Origin: Haemaphysalis longicornis
Taxonomy: Eukaryota; Arthropoda; Arachnida; Ixodida; Ixodidae
Length of the DNA: 64,000 nt
NCBI GenBank assembly: GCA_013339765.2
Contig: CM023456.1
Coordinates: forward strand, 86,785,636 to 86,849,635
Reading direction: 5' to 3'
Each line of letters begins with the position of its first letter. Within the stretch, counting starts at the first letter, position 1. The notes under the pieces are model-generated. The model searched no databases, was not told the origin of the DNA, and saw only the letters and a program-made list of their open reading frames with translations. Positions 1 through 11,161 of this stretch are shown here, piece by piece. A program made the position numbers and the translations under genes.

Positions 1-2854
1 AAAAAATGTTGCATGTGTTAGTTTTTAGTTTGGTAGTTTTTTTTTTCAGGCTTTATAAATTATTACTGCTTTATCGACAGGATATACGATGAAGACTGTT
101 TCTGTGAGCCAGTCTATGCAATGGAAACGGAAACAACAGTTTGACAAATTCACGTCTGTTTTCCATTAAGCCCACAACATACTGTTGAACGCTCCAGCAA
201 ACAGCGATGCGCGATCAACAACGTCTCCAGCAGTTTTCATTGAGAAAAGTAGTCAACGTAGGTGGACGTGAAATTCGGTAACGCCCAGCAGCACACCTTT
301 TGGCTCCATATTTCCACGCTTGACGAGGGTCAAGTTGGTTTCAATTGCCCATTACTCGAATATTTCGGTAAACTTGTTCATGCAGAAAATAGTATTTTAG
401 GCTGCCGGTCGTTTATATTGTGATATAAATTTCTTCGCCTTTCTCACGTCAGAGAATATGCGAGGTAGCCTTCGCCAAGCTCGGCCAAAAGTATCGGGTA
501 GAAGAACGACTGTTTAGACTGGAATGAACCAGCGTAAGAAGTCTACAAATACCCAAGTTTTAAATCACAGGAACTTCTGCAGCAGGCATCGCCCATGTAC
601 GCAAGAGCTGTTGACAGGGAGTTTGGCTTTCTTGGTTATTCATATCATAAGTAAGACATCGCCCGTTCAGTTGTGTGCGAATGTTTTGTGGTTTCGATGC
701 TGTGACCGTATCTATACTTTGGAAGCCTTAATGTTGCGCAGATACGGCGGAAGCTGAGATGTGCTTCTTTTCAAGTTATCATTCGACGACTTCGGAGAGA
801 AGCTTCAGGAAAATCGTAGCATAGTTTATTTATTTTCGATGTCATGCTACAAAACTGCTTTGCATATCCTGGTTCCAAAGTTCTAAATATATCCCACACA
901 ATAACACTAATTCGAATCTCTTCACGTCCCGTGTGAGGTTATAATAATTAAGTAACATAACAAGACGATACTGCGGGTATTTTTTTCCTTCGTTAGGTGG
1001 GCGTTTTGTATCATTTTTTCCCATATCTTGAGTTAAAAACTATTTGCATGCTTGAGAAGACCCAGAATGGTGAAATTGTTTCCGAGTTTTCGGGTTTCTC
1101 CTCTAAATTTGCACATAGTGTATAGTTCTATGGGGGATGTATTTTACTACTCTTTATCCTAAAGACAGGAACTTAGCAGGCACTGCATGGGGCGTTTTGA
1201 AGATATTCCGTATGCATTGACGATTGCAGTGACATAGATGGGTAATATTGGAATCCGGTTGCAAACAATAACAGTGCCTTACACTAAGTCCGAGTAGCTT
1301 AAATTACGTTTTTTAAAAAAATTCTTTATTATTGTCCCTTTATAGTTCAATTTTTAAAATGTTTTTTGTGAGACCGCGACAGCAAAGCTTCGCGAAATTA
1401 CGTTAGGCTGTGTATTAAAGAGAAAGTGAGCTGCTACAAATGTAAAGTTAAAGTTTCTCTGAGGTTGTGATATCTTCATTGTGTCTCATTTCGAAGTTAT
1501 ACCAATTGCGGAAGTTCAGCAATTCTTCTGATTTCAGTGCGCATTGGCTTCCCTCATCGCAAACCAAATAGAAGAAACTCGGTTGTGTATGATAAAAAAG
1601 ACATGTCATCTGTAACATTGCGTATGATTCTATCATAAAACTTATAAGGGAGTTGGTTCTGTAGCATCTACCACTGGACTTGCATGAAAGTGCGCATAAG
1701 AAGTAAAACACGCATCTGAACAGAAATAAGAAAAAATAAAAATGAAGAGCTAGGAGTACTGACCATTTGAGAAATAAAACAAATTTTTGGGCGACTTCCA
1801 CATTCGTGGTTACCAAGGCACCACCAAAAGAGGACCGACGAAGAATAAGGCTTACAAAAAAACAAGCCCGACGATTAAGACAGGGCCGACGAAATAAACA
1901 AAAAGACGCGCATAAGAATGCTGCTTGGGTGGCCACCACTGGCGTAGGCCCTAAAGGATGGAGTCGCACAAGGAACGACTTCTTATAGGAGCACTGGATG
2001 GCTGGGATACGTGGTTTGCCTGCACGCAAGCCCACAGGGAAGACATCAGTGGAGGAACTCCAACCGGTCACGCAAGTCCGCGCAAAGCAACTATTGTCGG
2101 GGCGGCAAAGCGTAAAACAGGCAAAACACCAAAAACTTCGCCTCCCAATAAAAAAAAAACAGCGGACACGCGAACATCTCAACAAGAAGCCCTCAGGGGT
2201 GCGAAAACGCACGCATATATCACAGTGCCAGCATGGGCGGCATGCAAAACCATCGTTTCGACTGCAGCTGGAAAAGAACGGTCTCATTTAGGATGCAACC
2301 TTATGGCAAGCCATTAGGTCCTTTTCTCCCTTGCTTTTTACACTCGCGGGCACTTAGCTAGTGCTTTTAGAGTGGGTTTCACCGACGCTGCGAAGCGGCT
2401 CCAGAAACAACAAATGGCTAAGCTTCGCCACAACTCGGAACCGCACTGAAAATAGTACTTATACTTTTTCTCGATCAGTCACTTTCTTTTTGCTCTCAAG
2501 AAACGCTTCAGTTTCTCCGTTTGCATACTGATGACTAGCACTTTTCCGGAGTAGCTAACCAGCGCGCCACTCCAATTGTACTAGAAAACGTTGTAGTTGG
2601 GTTCGGGTTTCGTTATATCCAAACTCATACTCGAAGTGGTCCGCGTTCTTCTGTCGTTTTTCTTGTTTGTGTAATCAAGGGAAACGCGCGAAAAATATAA
2701 ATTACATGCTACACATACAAACATCAACAATCATCAGGGTAGCTTATGCCATCAATGCTGAAAATACACATCCGTATAATCTTTTACCTGGCAGGGCCTG
2801 AGCTTCATCCGCTCTTTGCGCGACTTCAACTTCTCTTACTTGCCACTTTCTTAA
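1..2854. repeat. Duplicated block alpha, left copy
   Basis: This block matches 40312-43138 in the same orientation almost base for base, with scattered substitutions and short indels (roughly 2-5% by eye; about 430-1230 is nearly identical). Homology stops sharply after the shared 'ccactttcttaa' near 2854, where a different repeat begins. The left boundary may lie outside the window. The block is AT-rich with no recognisable protein. An antisense open frame of 279 codons (1448-2287) is not kept in the other copy, so I do not call it a gene. Confidence 0.9.
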
Positions 2855-3329
2855 AGGAGTACTGACACCAATTTCCGGCGTTGATATGATTGTACAGTTG
2901 GCTTCCTTCACTCAACAGAATACCCTGGCTAAATTGAGCGGCCTGCGACGCGAAACATAGTTCAATTGGATCTCATTTATCGCACCGAGGGAGCAGCGCG
3001 CGGGGGGGCGGAGCTCACGCAAATGGACATCAGCGTGACATCACTCCCTGAGAGGAAAAAGTGACGCGACAGCGCTCGTCAAAAACTCGTCACGTCACTT
3101 CACGCGCGCGGCCCCACGAGCGGCAGCGGCGCAACACCCTCTCCAGCGGGCGCCGGTGACGTCGCACAAAGCGGTGAGGTCAGGTAGGGAGTCTGTCATA
3201 TGCCCCGTCGGATGAAAGCGCGGGAATTTGAAACAAAGATTTTCAGGCCGTTCAATGTAATTAACTATCGCGCGCTGAAGTATTTGATGTGCTGTTTCAG
3301 GTTGGCCAAACCATTAAGCATCGATAAAA
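2855..3329. repeat. GC-rich dispersed repeat between blocks alpha and beta
   Basis: A 475 bp segment found in neither right-hand block copy. It begins 'aggagtactgacacc', a start I associate with a common tick dispersed repeat (memory, not a search). It is clearly more GC- and CpG-rich than its neighbours, especially 2995-3180. No terminal inverted repeats or open frame are evident. It sits exactly at the alpha/beta junction. Confidence 0.5.
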
Positions 3330-6300
3330 TGCGCCCGCTGAAAGAAACCCCAGTAGCAATGCGCCCGCACTACCAACGACAAGAATCCAAAGCAGGAAAC
3401 CAACCATCTTTGTAGTTGCTTGACCACGGCGTTGTGCCGCCTCACAGAGTTTACAGCAATATATTGGCTTCCCTGTTGGCGTTTCCAGAGCTATGAACAC
3501 TCATCGAGGCGGACACGTCGCTTCCGATTGAAGATCAAAGGATACGAAAGCTGGTGCACCGGTGTGATGGAAAGGAAACAATGGAGCGGGCGGCAGCTGT
3601 TTTCCTCGCAGAACGTCCAACTAGGAGTCGTCGAGGCGCCTCATCGGATACGAACAAAAGCCTTGGCTTGAGTTGATTTCGGTCAGACTACTGACTTTAT
3701 TTATTTTTTCCTTTTTTTCTACATAGGAGTTTAGTGTTGATACTGCTATACATTCATTTGCTCGTTTCCGCTTTAGTTGTCTGTCGATCGCTTTTCGACA
3801 GCTTCGCTTGGTGTTGCGCTAAATAGTTGAAGCCTGAGCGGCGTCTTTGTTCCCTTTTGAGCTTTTGATGGTCGCTTACAGCACCCGCATTTGTTTTAAT
3901 GCGAAAGCGTAAAAAAGGTTGCTATAACGTGATTTCAGCCTGCCCACCAGCCGTACGTGGAAATAAAGCAAGCACACTACCGCGGAAACGACGACGACAT
4001 CAAGATCTGTCTGGCATGTACATGTAATTAAACATACCCCTTCGCTGTAAAACGCTTAGTCGTCAACCGCTCTCAACCGGTTCGCTTTCCCTTTCAACCG
4101 CTTTCGCTTATAACCGCTTCATTGGCGCTTCCTCGTCCACGTGCAACCCCAGGTGGAAGGACAATGAGTTCGAAGGTGCTTCGCAAGTTATTCAGCTTAA
4201 CGTTAGGCCTACAATAGAGAAAGCGAACACCACGACAGGGGCAACTGTGGCGGTACGCACTATAAGTTAGGCTTCAAATTTTCTCTTGAGGTCTCATGCC
4301 GTACACCGCGACGCGAAGCTGGAGTAGATTTTGACGTTGACGGAAAAGATGATTAGGCTTAAGATGTTTTTTATGTTAAAATTAAGGCGAGCGAGAAAAG
4401 TCACTAAGGAAGCCAGAGCAGCCACTGCACGGTATGACCCGGACGTTTGGCTGACCATCTTCAACATGTATGTACCCTAGCGTTGACAGAAATTCAGGGG
4501 ATTTAGCATAACCTTACTGTGCTAACGTTAGGGGATACTGTTTCAACCTGACGCTTTGCTGCTGTCACCGGGACTTGGTGGGGTGTACATGTTTTAGCTC
4601 ACCGTTTGCGGTTTCTGTATTCAGGCTTTGGGGCTGCCGTAATAGAATTAGAGACCTCTTAAGAATTATCCAGAAAATGGCGCAGGACCTTGCTGCTTAG
4701 AACTTAAATTCGCCTGAACCTTAGTCCTATAAATGAGACATTCCTTAAATACAATGACACTATTTTGAAAACGCTGCATGCATCGCTTGTGTAACATTAC
4801 AAGAGAAAACATAACCTTGTTGTGGTTCTTTAGTTGCCGTGAATGGCATTAAAAAGCTCTAACTGAAATTCCCCCTACGCTAAATATTTCGCCCGAAATG
4901 AGTTAATAGTTTTTGATACTTACGAAATAGCGTACGATACCTTGACCAGCAGGATTGTGGGTGCCTAAAAGCTCTTTGGTGTCCTAAGCTGCTACTCTGA
5001 ACTAGCATTTTAGGCGGGTGAGCCTCAGCACAGATAAAATTATGAAACTTAGTAACTACAGCCGTCAGACGGCAACACGGACATACTCGGGTGGTGGTTG
5101 CTAGATTTGTTCCAGGGCCACAGGCGAGTCATGGGCTTCGTGTGGAAGTTACTGCTCACGCGTGCGAGAATTTTGGCAGCTAGTGAATTTACCCTTTTTT
5201 GCGTTGGTGTCATAGAGTTCTCCAAATGTACGAATGAAATACGTGACAGGCTGCACAACCAACGCATCTTTCTTTGCGCAGTAGCAATGTTTACAGCAAG
5301 GCCGGGTAACAGCTTTCAGGAGCTGAGTAGTAACTATCTTTTACACTTTTCCTTGATGCTTCGTTTCAAGCATTGCGTAGCTGAACATTGTACGGGCCGG
5401 GTATTTTTACCTAATGGTGCAGAAACGTTATTGACACTTTTTTGTATCGCTACAGTTTTCAAACATGCTGGAGAGATGGGGACAGGTATGAGCGAACAAT
5501 TAAGTAGAATCGCCCCCCACCCCAAACGGATGTTAGTTGAAGTGGGACGAGGCACAAGTGTCTACAAAAGAAAGTAAACCATTATGAGGAGGAAAGGTGA
5601 AGTAAAAAATAATAACCTATTATGTTAAATTTCAGCGCGTGACAGAAAGCAAAGCAGTTTTTATCTTTGGTGTCGCCCAATGACCTTGAATTCGAAACGC
5701 CACAGTAAACAATTTTTTCTGTACGGGTTTTCTCCCTCAGTCGCGTATTAATGCAGGAGAGCGCTGTTACGCGCTGGCATGGGCCAACCATATCGATTTG
5801 TTGCCGCTCTCCCACATTTAAACAATGATAAAATTTTATCAGCACTCGGCAGGCATTCATTCTTCTTAATTTCGGACCGTACTTGTTGTGAAATTGCCTT
5901 GAGGAGATGGAACACCCGCAGTGATAAGAACACATTATAGAATTTTAAAGTATGTGAAACGCGTTAACAAAAAAGGCGTGTGTGTTCATTTAAAGCAAGA
6001 TGGCACTATCCCCATTTCACAGTCAACAGCGAGTTACGCTTGCAATTATCTATCAATATTTTCCAGCATATTTTCATCATGGTTTCAGCATGGTTTTTCT
6101 TTTATGCCTGTTCCTAGTAGTGACCGGAAATCTAATTCCTGGATTTGTATTTATACTTGCTGAGCCAAATTCTTTCTCTCTATGAAATTTCGCGTTTTGT
6201 GACTTTGGAATGCTCCCCGTTACCCTATCACGCCCCACCTGCCGTTTAGAATGGTGAAAAATAACACTGGACAGGCATCCCGTCCCAAACGTTGGGGTGA

Positions 6301-6445
6301 GTAGTTTCTGGCAAGTACCGAGGGCTTAACTGCGGCAAAAAAGAAACAGGCAAAAAAAAAAAAAACAGGATGTAGTAACGAAACCAATACCGGAATAAAA
6401 AAAACAAAAAACAATACGATATGTTTGGAAGGACGGAACAGGAAA

Positions 6446-7400
6446 AGTATTTATTTATTCATAGAAACCTTACAGGCCCTATCAAACGGCATAGAGTAAG
6501 AGGGGCATTTGAAAACGTAATAACACTACAAAGCATAAATTGAAACAGGAACATCGTAACAACAAAATGTAAACGCATTTACATATTTGAAAGTACAAAG
6601 TGGTCACTTTTTGACCGTACATGAACACTTGTGGCTGTTAACGGAGCAGAAAAGCATACAATTTGTGTGAGAGAAAAAAGAAAACACAACATAGACGCAA
6701 ATCCTGGTAATAGGCGTTAGAAAAAAATTTTAAAACCATTAAATAGTGTAAAGCACGAGTAGCTGACGGCGAAATGATTCAGGGTTAGATATGGTGGCAA
6801 TCTTATCCGGCAGATAATTCCAAAGCAAATAAAAACGAGGCTGTGCGGAAGAAATAAATGCATTGGTTTTACCGTATAATGCGCATGAAACTGGACTGAT
6901 TAATGCAATCTGCGTGAAAAAGAATGAGGTATTTGAAGTGGTAGCCGGATTCATTTATGGGTGAAATATATTTAAGGAAAAGGCATAAAGCAGCAACATT
7001 ACGGTGCTACATAATTGTGGCAGTGTGTAGTCTAGTTTTATTTGTGTATGCTAGAGTTGAAATTATAGTTATGTGATATGGACCGGGCTGCTCTATTCGG
7101 CATCATTTCTACATATTTATTACTTAATTGTGTGGTGATGAGGCCAAATTGGCGAGGCGAGTTTTAATTTTGGCAGGATGAATGCTTGAAAGGCGAGTTT
7201 ACGAATGTTAGTGGTAATTTTCGTATCGCTTACTATTATTTCATTCAGGAGCGAAAAAGAAAAAAAAATCGTATGGTTTTCGGTGTGAGTGACAAATTCA
7301 GGTAATAATGGATTCATTTTAAGGTTCCATGCATCGAGGTAAAAGACTGCCGTCGAACTGCGTGCATAAATCGTCGTTCGTCTCGCTCGTCTACTTGGGC
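6446..7400 (-). mobile_element. 5'-truncated LINE (non-LTR retrotransposon), RT C-terminal part and 3' UTR
   Basis: Read on the minus strand, the broken frames give the part of a LINE reverse transcriptase that follows the catalytic motif. A 'DAWNLKMNP'-like stretch near 7320 comes first, then 'KLAFQAFILPKLKLASPIW' near 7150-7200, and finally a 'LLWNYLPDKIATISNPESF' C-terminal motif near 6770-6840. That last motif is typical of CR1/L2/Jockey-type polyproteins. The 3' UTR runs to a tail containing AATAAATAAATA on the minus strand (about 6448-6462). The catalytic RT and any endonuclease are missing, and frameshifts and stops are present. The clade is uncertain. The same fragment lies in the other beta copy, so it predates the duplication. 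Confidence 0.7.
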
Positions 7401-7737
7401 AGGCTTTACATAGTTTGCGTGAACACCAGCGTACACGAGGAACGCGAAGACGCATATTACAGCGGCACACTTAATGGAAGCAGGTATAGTCAAATTGCCC
7501 TGTCACGCAAGTGTTGCCCTCGTCACGCAAGCCATAAATAATCACCAATTTTCTAGCGGTTTTCCGCGCGCATATATACGTGTATTTGGGATACCAAGGG
7601 GCTGATGTTGGGTCTTTGCTACCTGCTTTCGTACAATCTGTGTACAGATTAAACACACGAGTTTCAGAGTGTTCCATGAGACCCAGCGTTTTAAAGCTGT
7701 AAATATGATATCACAACTATAGGAGTTAATAACAAAG

Positions 7738-8450
7738 TGCCGAACCGGACTTCAAGCTCGTGAAACGAGGAGTGGCCACAGCCGTTTTGAAGAACGCCCT
7801 ATTTAGATCGTGTCATCACCAAATAGAGGCGATGTTCCTGGACCAGGTCAGCGCCTACAAGCATCAGGATACCCTGAGGACCTCATCCGCAGCCTGTCAA
7901 ACAAGTTGCTGACGGAAGAGCGGGTAGGAACACGTCCCAAGGCGCGCAAGGAATACAGGACCACGACGGTCATCCCATACGTTCACGGCGTCTCACACAA
8001 ACTAAAAAGGATTGTGGAACGCTCAGGGGTGCGAGTCTTGTTTTCTGCTCCCAAGAAGTTGGCGGCCTTTGCAAGGCGGTGAACTCGGAAGAACCTAGCC
8101 GCAACGTCTGCAACAATGGACACATAATAGCATTTTGTCGAGTGTGCGACCAAAGCAGTGTACGAGATCCCCTGTCCTGCGGTGGCTCGTATATTGGACA
8201 AACGGGACGATGTGTGAATGACCGTCTTCGTGAACACGCTAACAACATCAAATCCGGTACCGGTAGTAACCTTGCCACACATGTTGCTTCGTGCGCGAAC
8301 AAGCCCTCATGTGAGCCGTTGTTTGAGCATTGTCATGTTCTTAAGTGCTATGGTGACCAAAGAACACGCGAGATCTTTGAAGCTTTTCTATGCACGAGCG
8401 TGCTGGTGCATGTGTCAGCAAACCGTCTTGTTGCCAAAGGAGATTGCATA
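7738..8450 (+). pseudogene. Penelope-like element 3' fragment (RT-EN linker and GIY-YIG endonuclease), left copy
   Basis: Broken plus-strand frames encode the end of a PLE polyprotein: 'FKLVKRGVATAVLKNAL' from about 7750, the linker motif 'TTTVIPYVHGVSHKLKRI' near 7970, 'GVRVLFSAP' near 8030, then a GIY-YIG nuclease core 'GGSYIGQTGRCVNDRLREH' near 8180-8240 with downstream His/Cys residues. In PLEs this nuclease nicks target DNA for retrotransposition. At least one frameshift (about 8060) separates linker and nuclease. The reverse transcriptase core is missing, so the copy cannot be autonomous. The end at 8450 coincides with the beta/gamma junction, so the native 3' end is probably lost. Confidence 0.85.
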
Positions 8451-9127
8451 GTCAACAGGCTCCAAGCATGCTCTTCGCTTGTGCTTGAAAGTAAAAAGGG
8501 CGGAAGAAACTTCGGAGAAAAAGTTTTCTTACCTACCGTTGAATGCAAGCTAGTTCTGTTCCCGACGGCCGTGTGTAAATCAATAGCTATGCTTTATCGT
8601 CTGCTTATTCTTTTTGTTATACTTCAAAGCATCAAATAACGTTGTGTACCCCGCTTGTCAGCATGCGAAAATTTTGTCGAGTTCAAGGCATTATTTTTCC
8701 CGCATTTTCCTGCATTATTTTTCCCGCATTTTCCTGCTCACCTTTCTGTTGTTGGCTTCGCTCGTCTGGCGTATATTTTCACGTGGATGGGAAAACATTT
8801 GTATTTATTTTTGTCATTCCCTCTGGGTGTCGTATTGTTGTCAGCAGCCGTGACTGGACGTGTTTGTGCTTACAGGCTACATTCACAAAAGCTTTTCAGA
8901 GACTCTGCACACCGTGTTGCATTCGGCAGCAAGCGAAGTGTCCTTCGCGCGTCGGGTCACAGTTATTTATGGGGTCGGTACACAGGAGACCTCCACGCTA
9001 GAAGAAAGAAGCCGTGGAACCGAAAATGAAATAAAGGAGAAGAAAAAACTGGCTTGTACTTGTTGCTGTATAGCAGACGTCGGGGAGCGAAAATGGCTGA
9101 CACTCGCATTCCGTAACGTCGTTTGTT

Positions 9128-9430
9128 TTAGGGGCGAAGCCCCTCACGACCTCACTCTTTCCGGGGATGGCCTCCGTGTACCCAGTGTTCCGCATGCGCG
9201 AGGAGCATTGGATTAGATTGAATTGGATTAGATTGGAATAAATTGAATTGTATCGGACTGCACTAGACTGGCATTGTATATACTGTACACACGCGTTATC
9301 ACTCATCCACATGCGCGAGTGGGGAATGCCACGGGTGATTTACGGTAAGAACGATGCCCAGTGTTTCGCCCGATCTTCGTGATTAACTTCGTGGAGATGC
9401 GTGAATTTTTTATCTCGTTTGGAAGCTTCC
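9128..9430 (+). repeat. Dispersed repeat with short TTGGA-type run, copy 1
   Basis: The element runs from 'taggggcgaagcccc' through a short 'attggattagattg' run (9207-9250) and 'tatatactgtacacacgcg' to 'gtggagatgcgtgaattttt'. Copies with the same order of landmarks lie at 50188-50460 and 63095-63810, the latter with greatly expanded microsatellites. No coding capacity is visible. The GGGCGAAGC start resembles a repeat I have seen often in tick sequences. Confidence 0.7.
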
Positions 9431-10599
9431 TCTTCACAGCAGCTGACGTTGGAGGAGAATGTTGCCGACTGCGTTACCACGAACTCGGCGGTGCCGTGTG
9501 AGCCTAGGCGGCACAGAAATCCACGTACGTTAATTCATTAGGAATGAAAGAACTGTAAAAATGCTCACAGGTTTTGTCATAAAACCCTGACTTCCTCTGA
9601 GAAATCTGGGTAGCTGAGGTTGAGTGTAGGTAACAGATAGGAGGCGGCAGTGCATCATTGACCTTTATGTCAGAAAAACAGAGTGGAATATGAACGGAAT
9701 AGAAACAAGCGCTTTCTAATAACTGGAAATCCTTAGCTTCTGGGGGGAATATGTGACTGTCCTGAACCACACGCGCACGCGTACGTCACCCGCATGCGCG
9801 AACATTTATGGCATTGTTAACGCCTAGCGAGCACGGCCGGTCACTCCTAGTCGTGCCTTTCCAAAAAAGCGTCGATTTTTCGTTTGTTTTTTTCAGTCAT
9901 TACAAATGCGCCTGAGTGGTGGGTGCACGCGCCTAGCCCAGCGGTTATAAATGGGTAGTGCTTCTTGTCCCAACAAACCACTAACAGCTCTGCGACGTCC
10001 CAAAAAGATCCGAACGTCTATGTCCCAGCAGTATCTCTGATAGACATCCGTACACCGTGCAATATTTTTATGAATATTTTTGGATGTTGAGATAACGTTG
10101 CTGGTACCTTAATGTCGGACGTTCTTTCAACTATGCTAAAGACGTACTCTCGTGTTGCTGCTGCTTCATTTGTGGACGGTATTTAGACATATTTTTCTGA
10201 CGTTGTTCAGATGTTGCTGGTATGCCCGTTTTTTACTTCGTACATGTCTATCGCAGTTACATTTATTTTAGCTATATCTGCTATACTTTATTTTCAAACT
10301 CTACGCAGGCGTACTGTTTTGAAGTTACCGAGGGGATTTGTGTGGGTTTTGTACCGAGGGGTTTTGTGCAAGTTTTTTAATCCACCAATATTGCTTGCAC
10401 GGGAATATAAATCCGGACGACATAATAAATAAATTAGACTCAACATATGCCTGAACAAAATTTGATGCTCATAGGAGTTTTTATTCAGAGAAACCACCAT
10501 TTTACTTGGTCGTTCTTCGTAATGAGAATACAAATGCTTACATGACAAATCGCTGGCGACACTGTTCAGCCACATATGTTAACAAACTAATTTCCCCAG

Positions 10600-11061
10600 C
10601 TTGTACCGATGGCGAAAAGCTGGAGGAACAGGAGAGCTGGCAGGCTCTCCCCCGGTCACTTTCCTCATCGTACGGACATCTTACCCCGCAACGGCGGAAG
10701 AGGCGGCAATAGCCCTGGCTCGCATCACCAGGCTGTCACCACACATTATAATCACTTTGTCGAAGAGGGTCATTCAAAACTTCATTCGTGGTAGCGTTTC
10801 GGCTACAGCACTCAAGATTCTCCAAAATCTCCATACTCAACCACTCGACATCGTCTGGACCCCGGCTCCTCTGGGGTGGCAGGCAACGAGGCGGCCCACA
10901 AAGAAGCACGAGAACTAAACAGCCGTGCTGGGCTCGCTCCTGCTCTCTAACACAGTGCTCGGTCGGCACGCGATCTTCTACTCTCGTATCAAAAAGCCAC
11001 GGAGCATTACCGCTCTCCCGCCGCCGTTTTCCCACTGCCCACACATCCCTCACCAACGCTC
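10600..11061 (+). pseudogene. LINE fragment: RNase H domain, left gamma copy
   Basis: Plus-strand frames give 'YPATAEEAAIALARIT' (about 10680-10730), 'IQNFIRGSVSATALKIL' (about 10770-10830) and, after a frameshift, 'IVWTPA' followed by a 'GNEAAHKEARELNSRAG' block (about 10850-10930). These are the helix, strand and His-containing motifs of the RNase H domain that follows RT in I/Jockey-type LINEs. The frame changes between motifs, so this is a decayed copy. The rest is hidden by the adjacent gap; the paralogous copy at 53486-54290 shows what should follow. Confidence 0.75.
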
Positions 11062-11161
11062 NNNNNNNNNNNNNNNNNNNNNNNNNNNNNNNNNNNNNNN
11101 NNNNNNNNNNNNNNNNNNNNNNNNNNNNNNNNNNNNNNNNNNNNNNNNNNNNNNNNNNNNN
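11062..11161. other. Assembly gap (100 N)
   Basis: Exactly one hundred undetermined bases, the usual placeholder for a gap of unknown size. It begins inside the LINE fragment, at the point where the left gamma copy stops matching the right one. The sequence after it (11162 on) does not resemble the continuation of the right gamma copy. Confidence 0.99.

Larger units (their letters stand above)
3330..8450. repeat. Duplicated block beta, left copy
   Basis: Homologous to 21850-32388 once the gypsy insertion (25688-30656) and a roughly 290 bp insertion (30946-31238) are removed. Homology starts at 'gcgcccgctgaaag' (3331 and 21851) and ends at 'gattgcata' (8450 and 32388). Identity is patchy: 5282-5660 looks identical to 23843-24221, while neighbouring stretches differ by several percent and by indels. 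The block carries a minus-strand LINE fragment and a plus-strand PLE fragment. Between 3330 and 6440 I recognise no gene; open frames there are short or not conserved between copies. Confidence 0.9.
8447..11061. repeat. Duplicated block gamma, left copy (truncated by assembly gap)
   Basis: Homologous to 49497-53949, apart from the PLE inserted there at 51284-53149. The first shared bases are 'catagtcaacaggctcc'. The beta and gamma source sequences share only 'cata' at the join, so the junction has 4 bp of microhomology. Matching continues up to the N gap. Within the block are a dispersed 'gggcgaagc' repeat (9128-9430) and LINE RNase H remnants (10600-11061). Other open frames are short and not conserved. 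A 24 bp unit is doubled at 8689-8736 in this copy only. Confidence 0.9.

Noticed and set aside
1448..2287. 279-codon minus-strand open frame in alpha
   Set aside because: The near-identical right alpha copy breaks this frame, the composition is Cys/Phe-rich as in chance frames, and no motif is present.
5098..5577. 159-codon plus-strand open frame in beta
   Set aside because: Its second half is identical in the other copy because the DNA there is identical, but the first half is frameshifted. Codon pattern and composition do not look coding.
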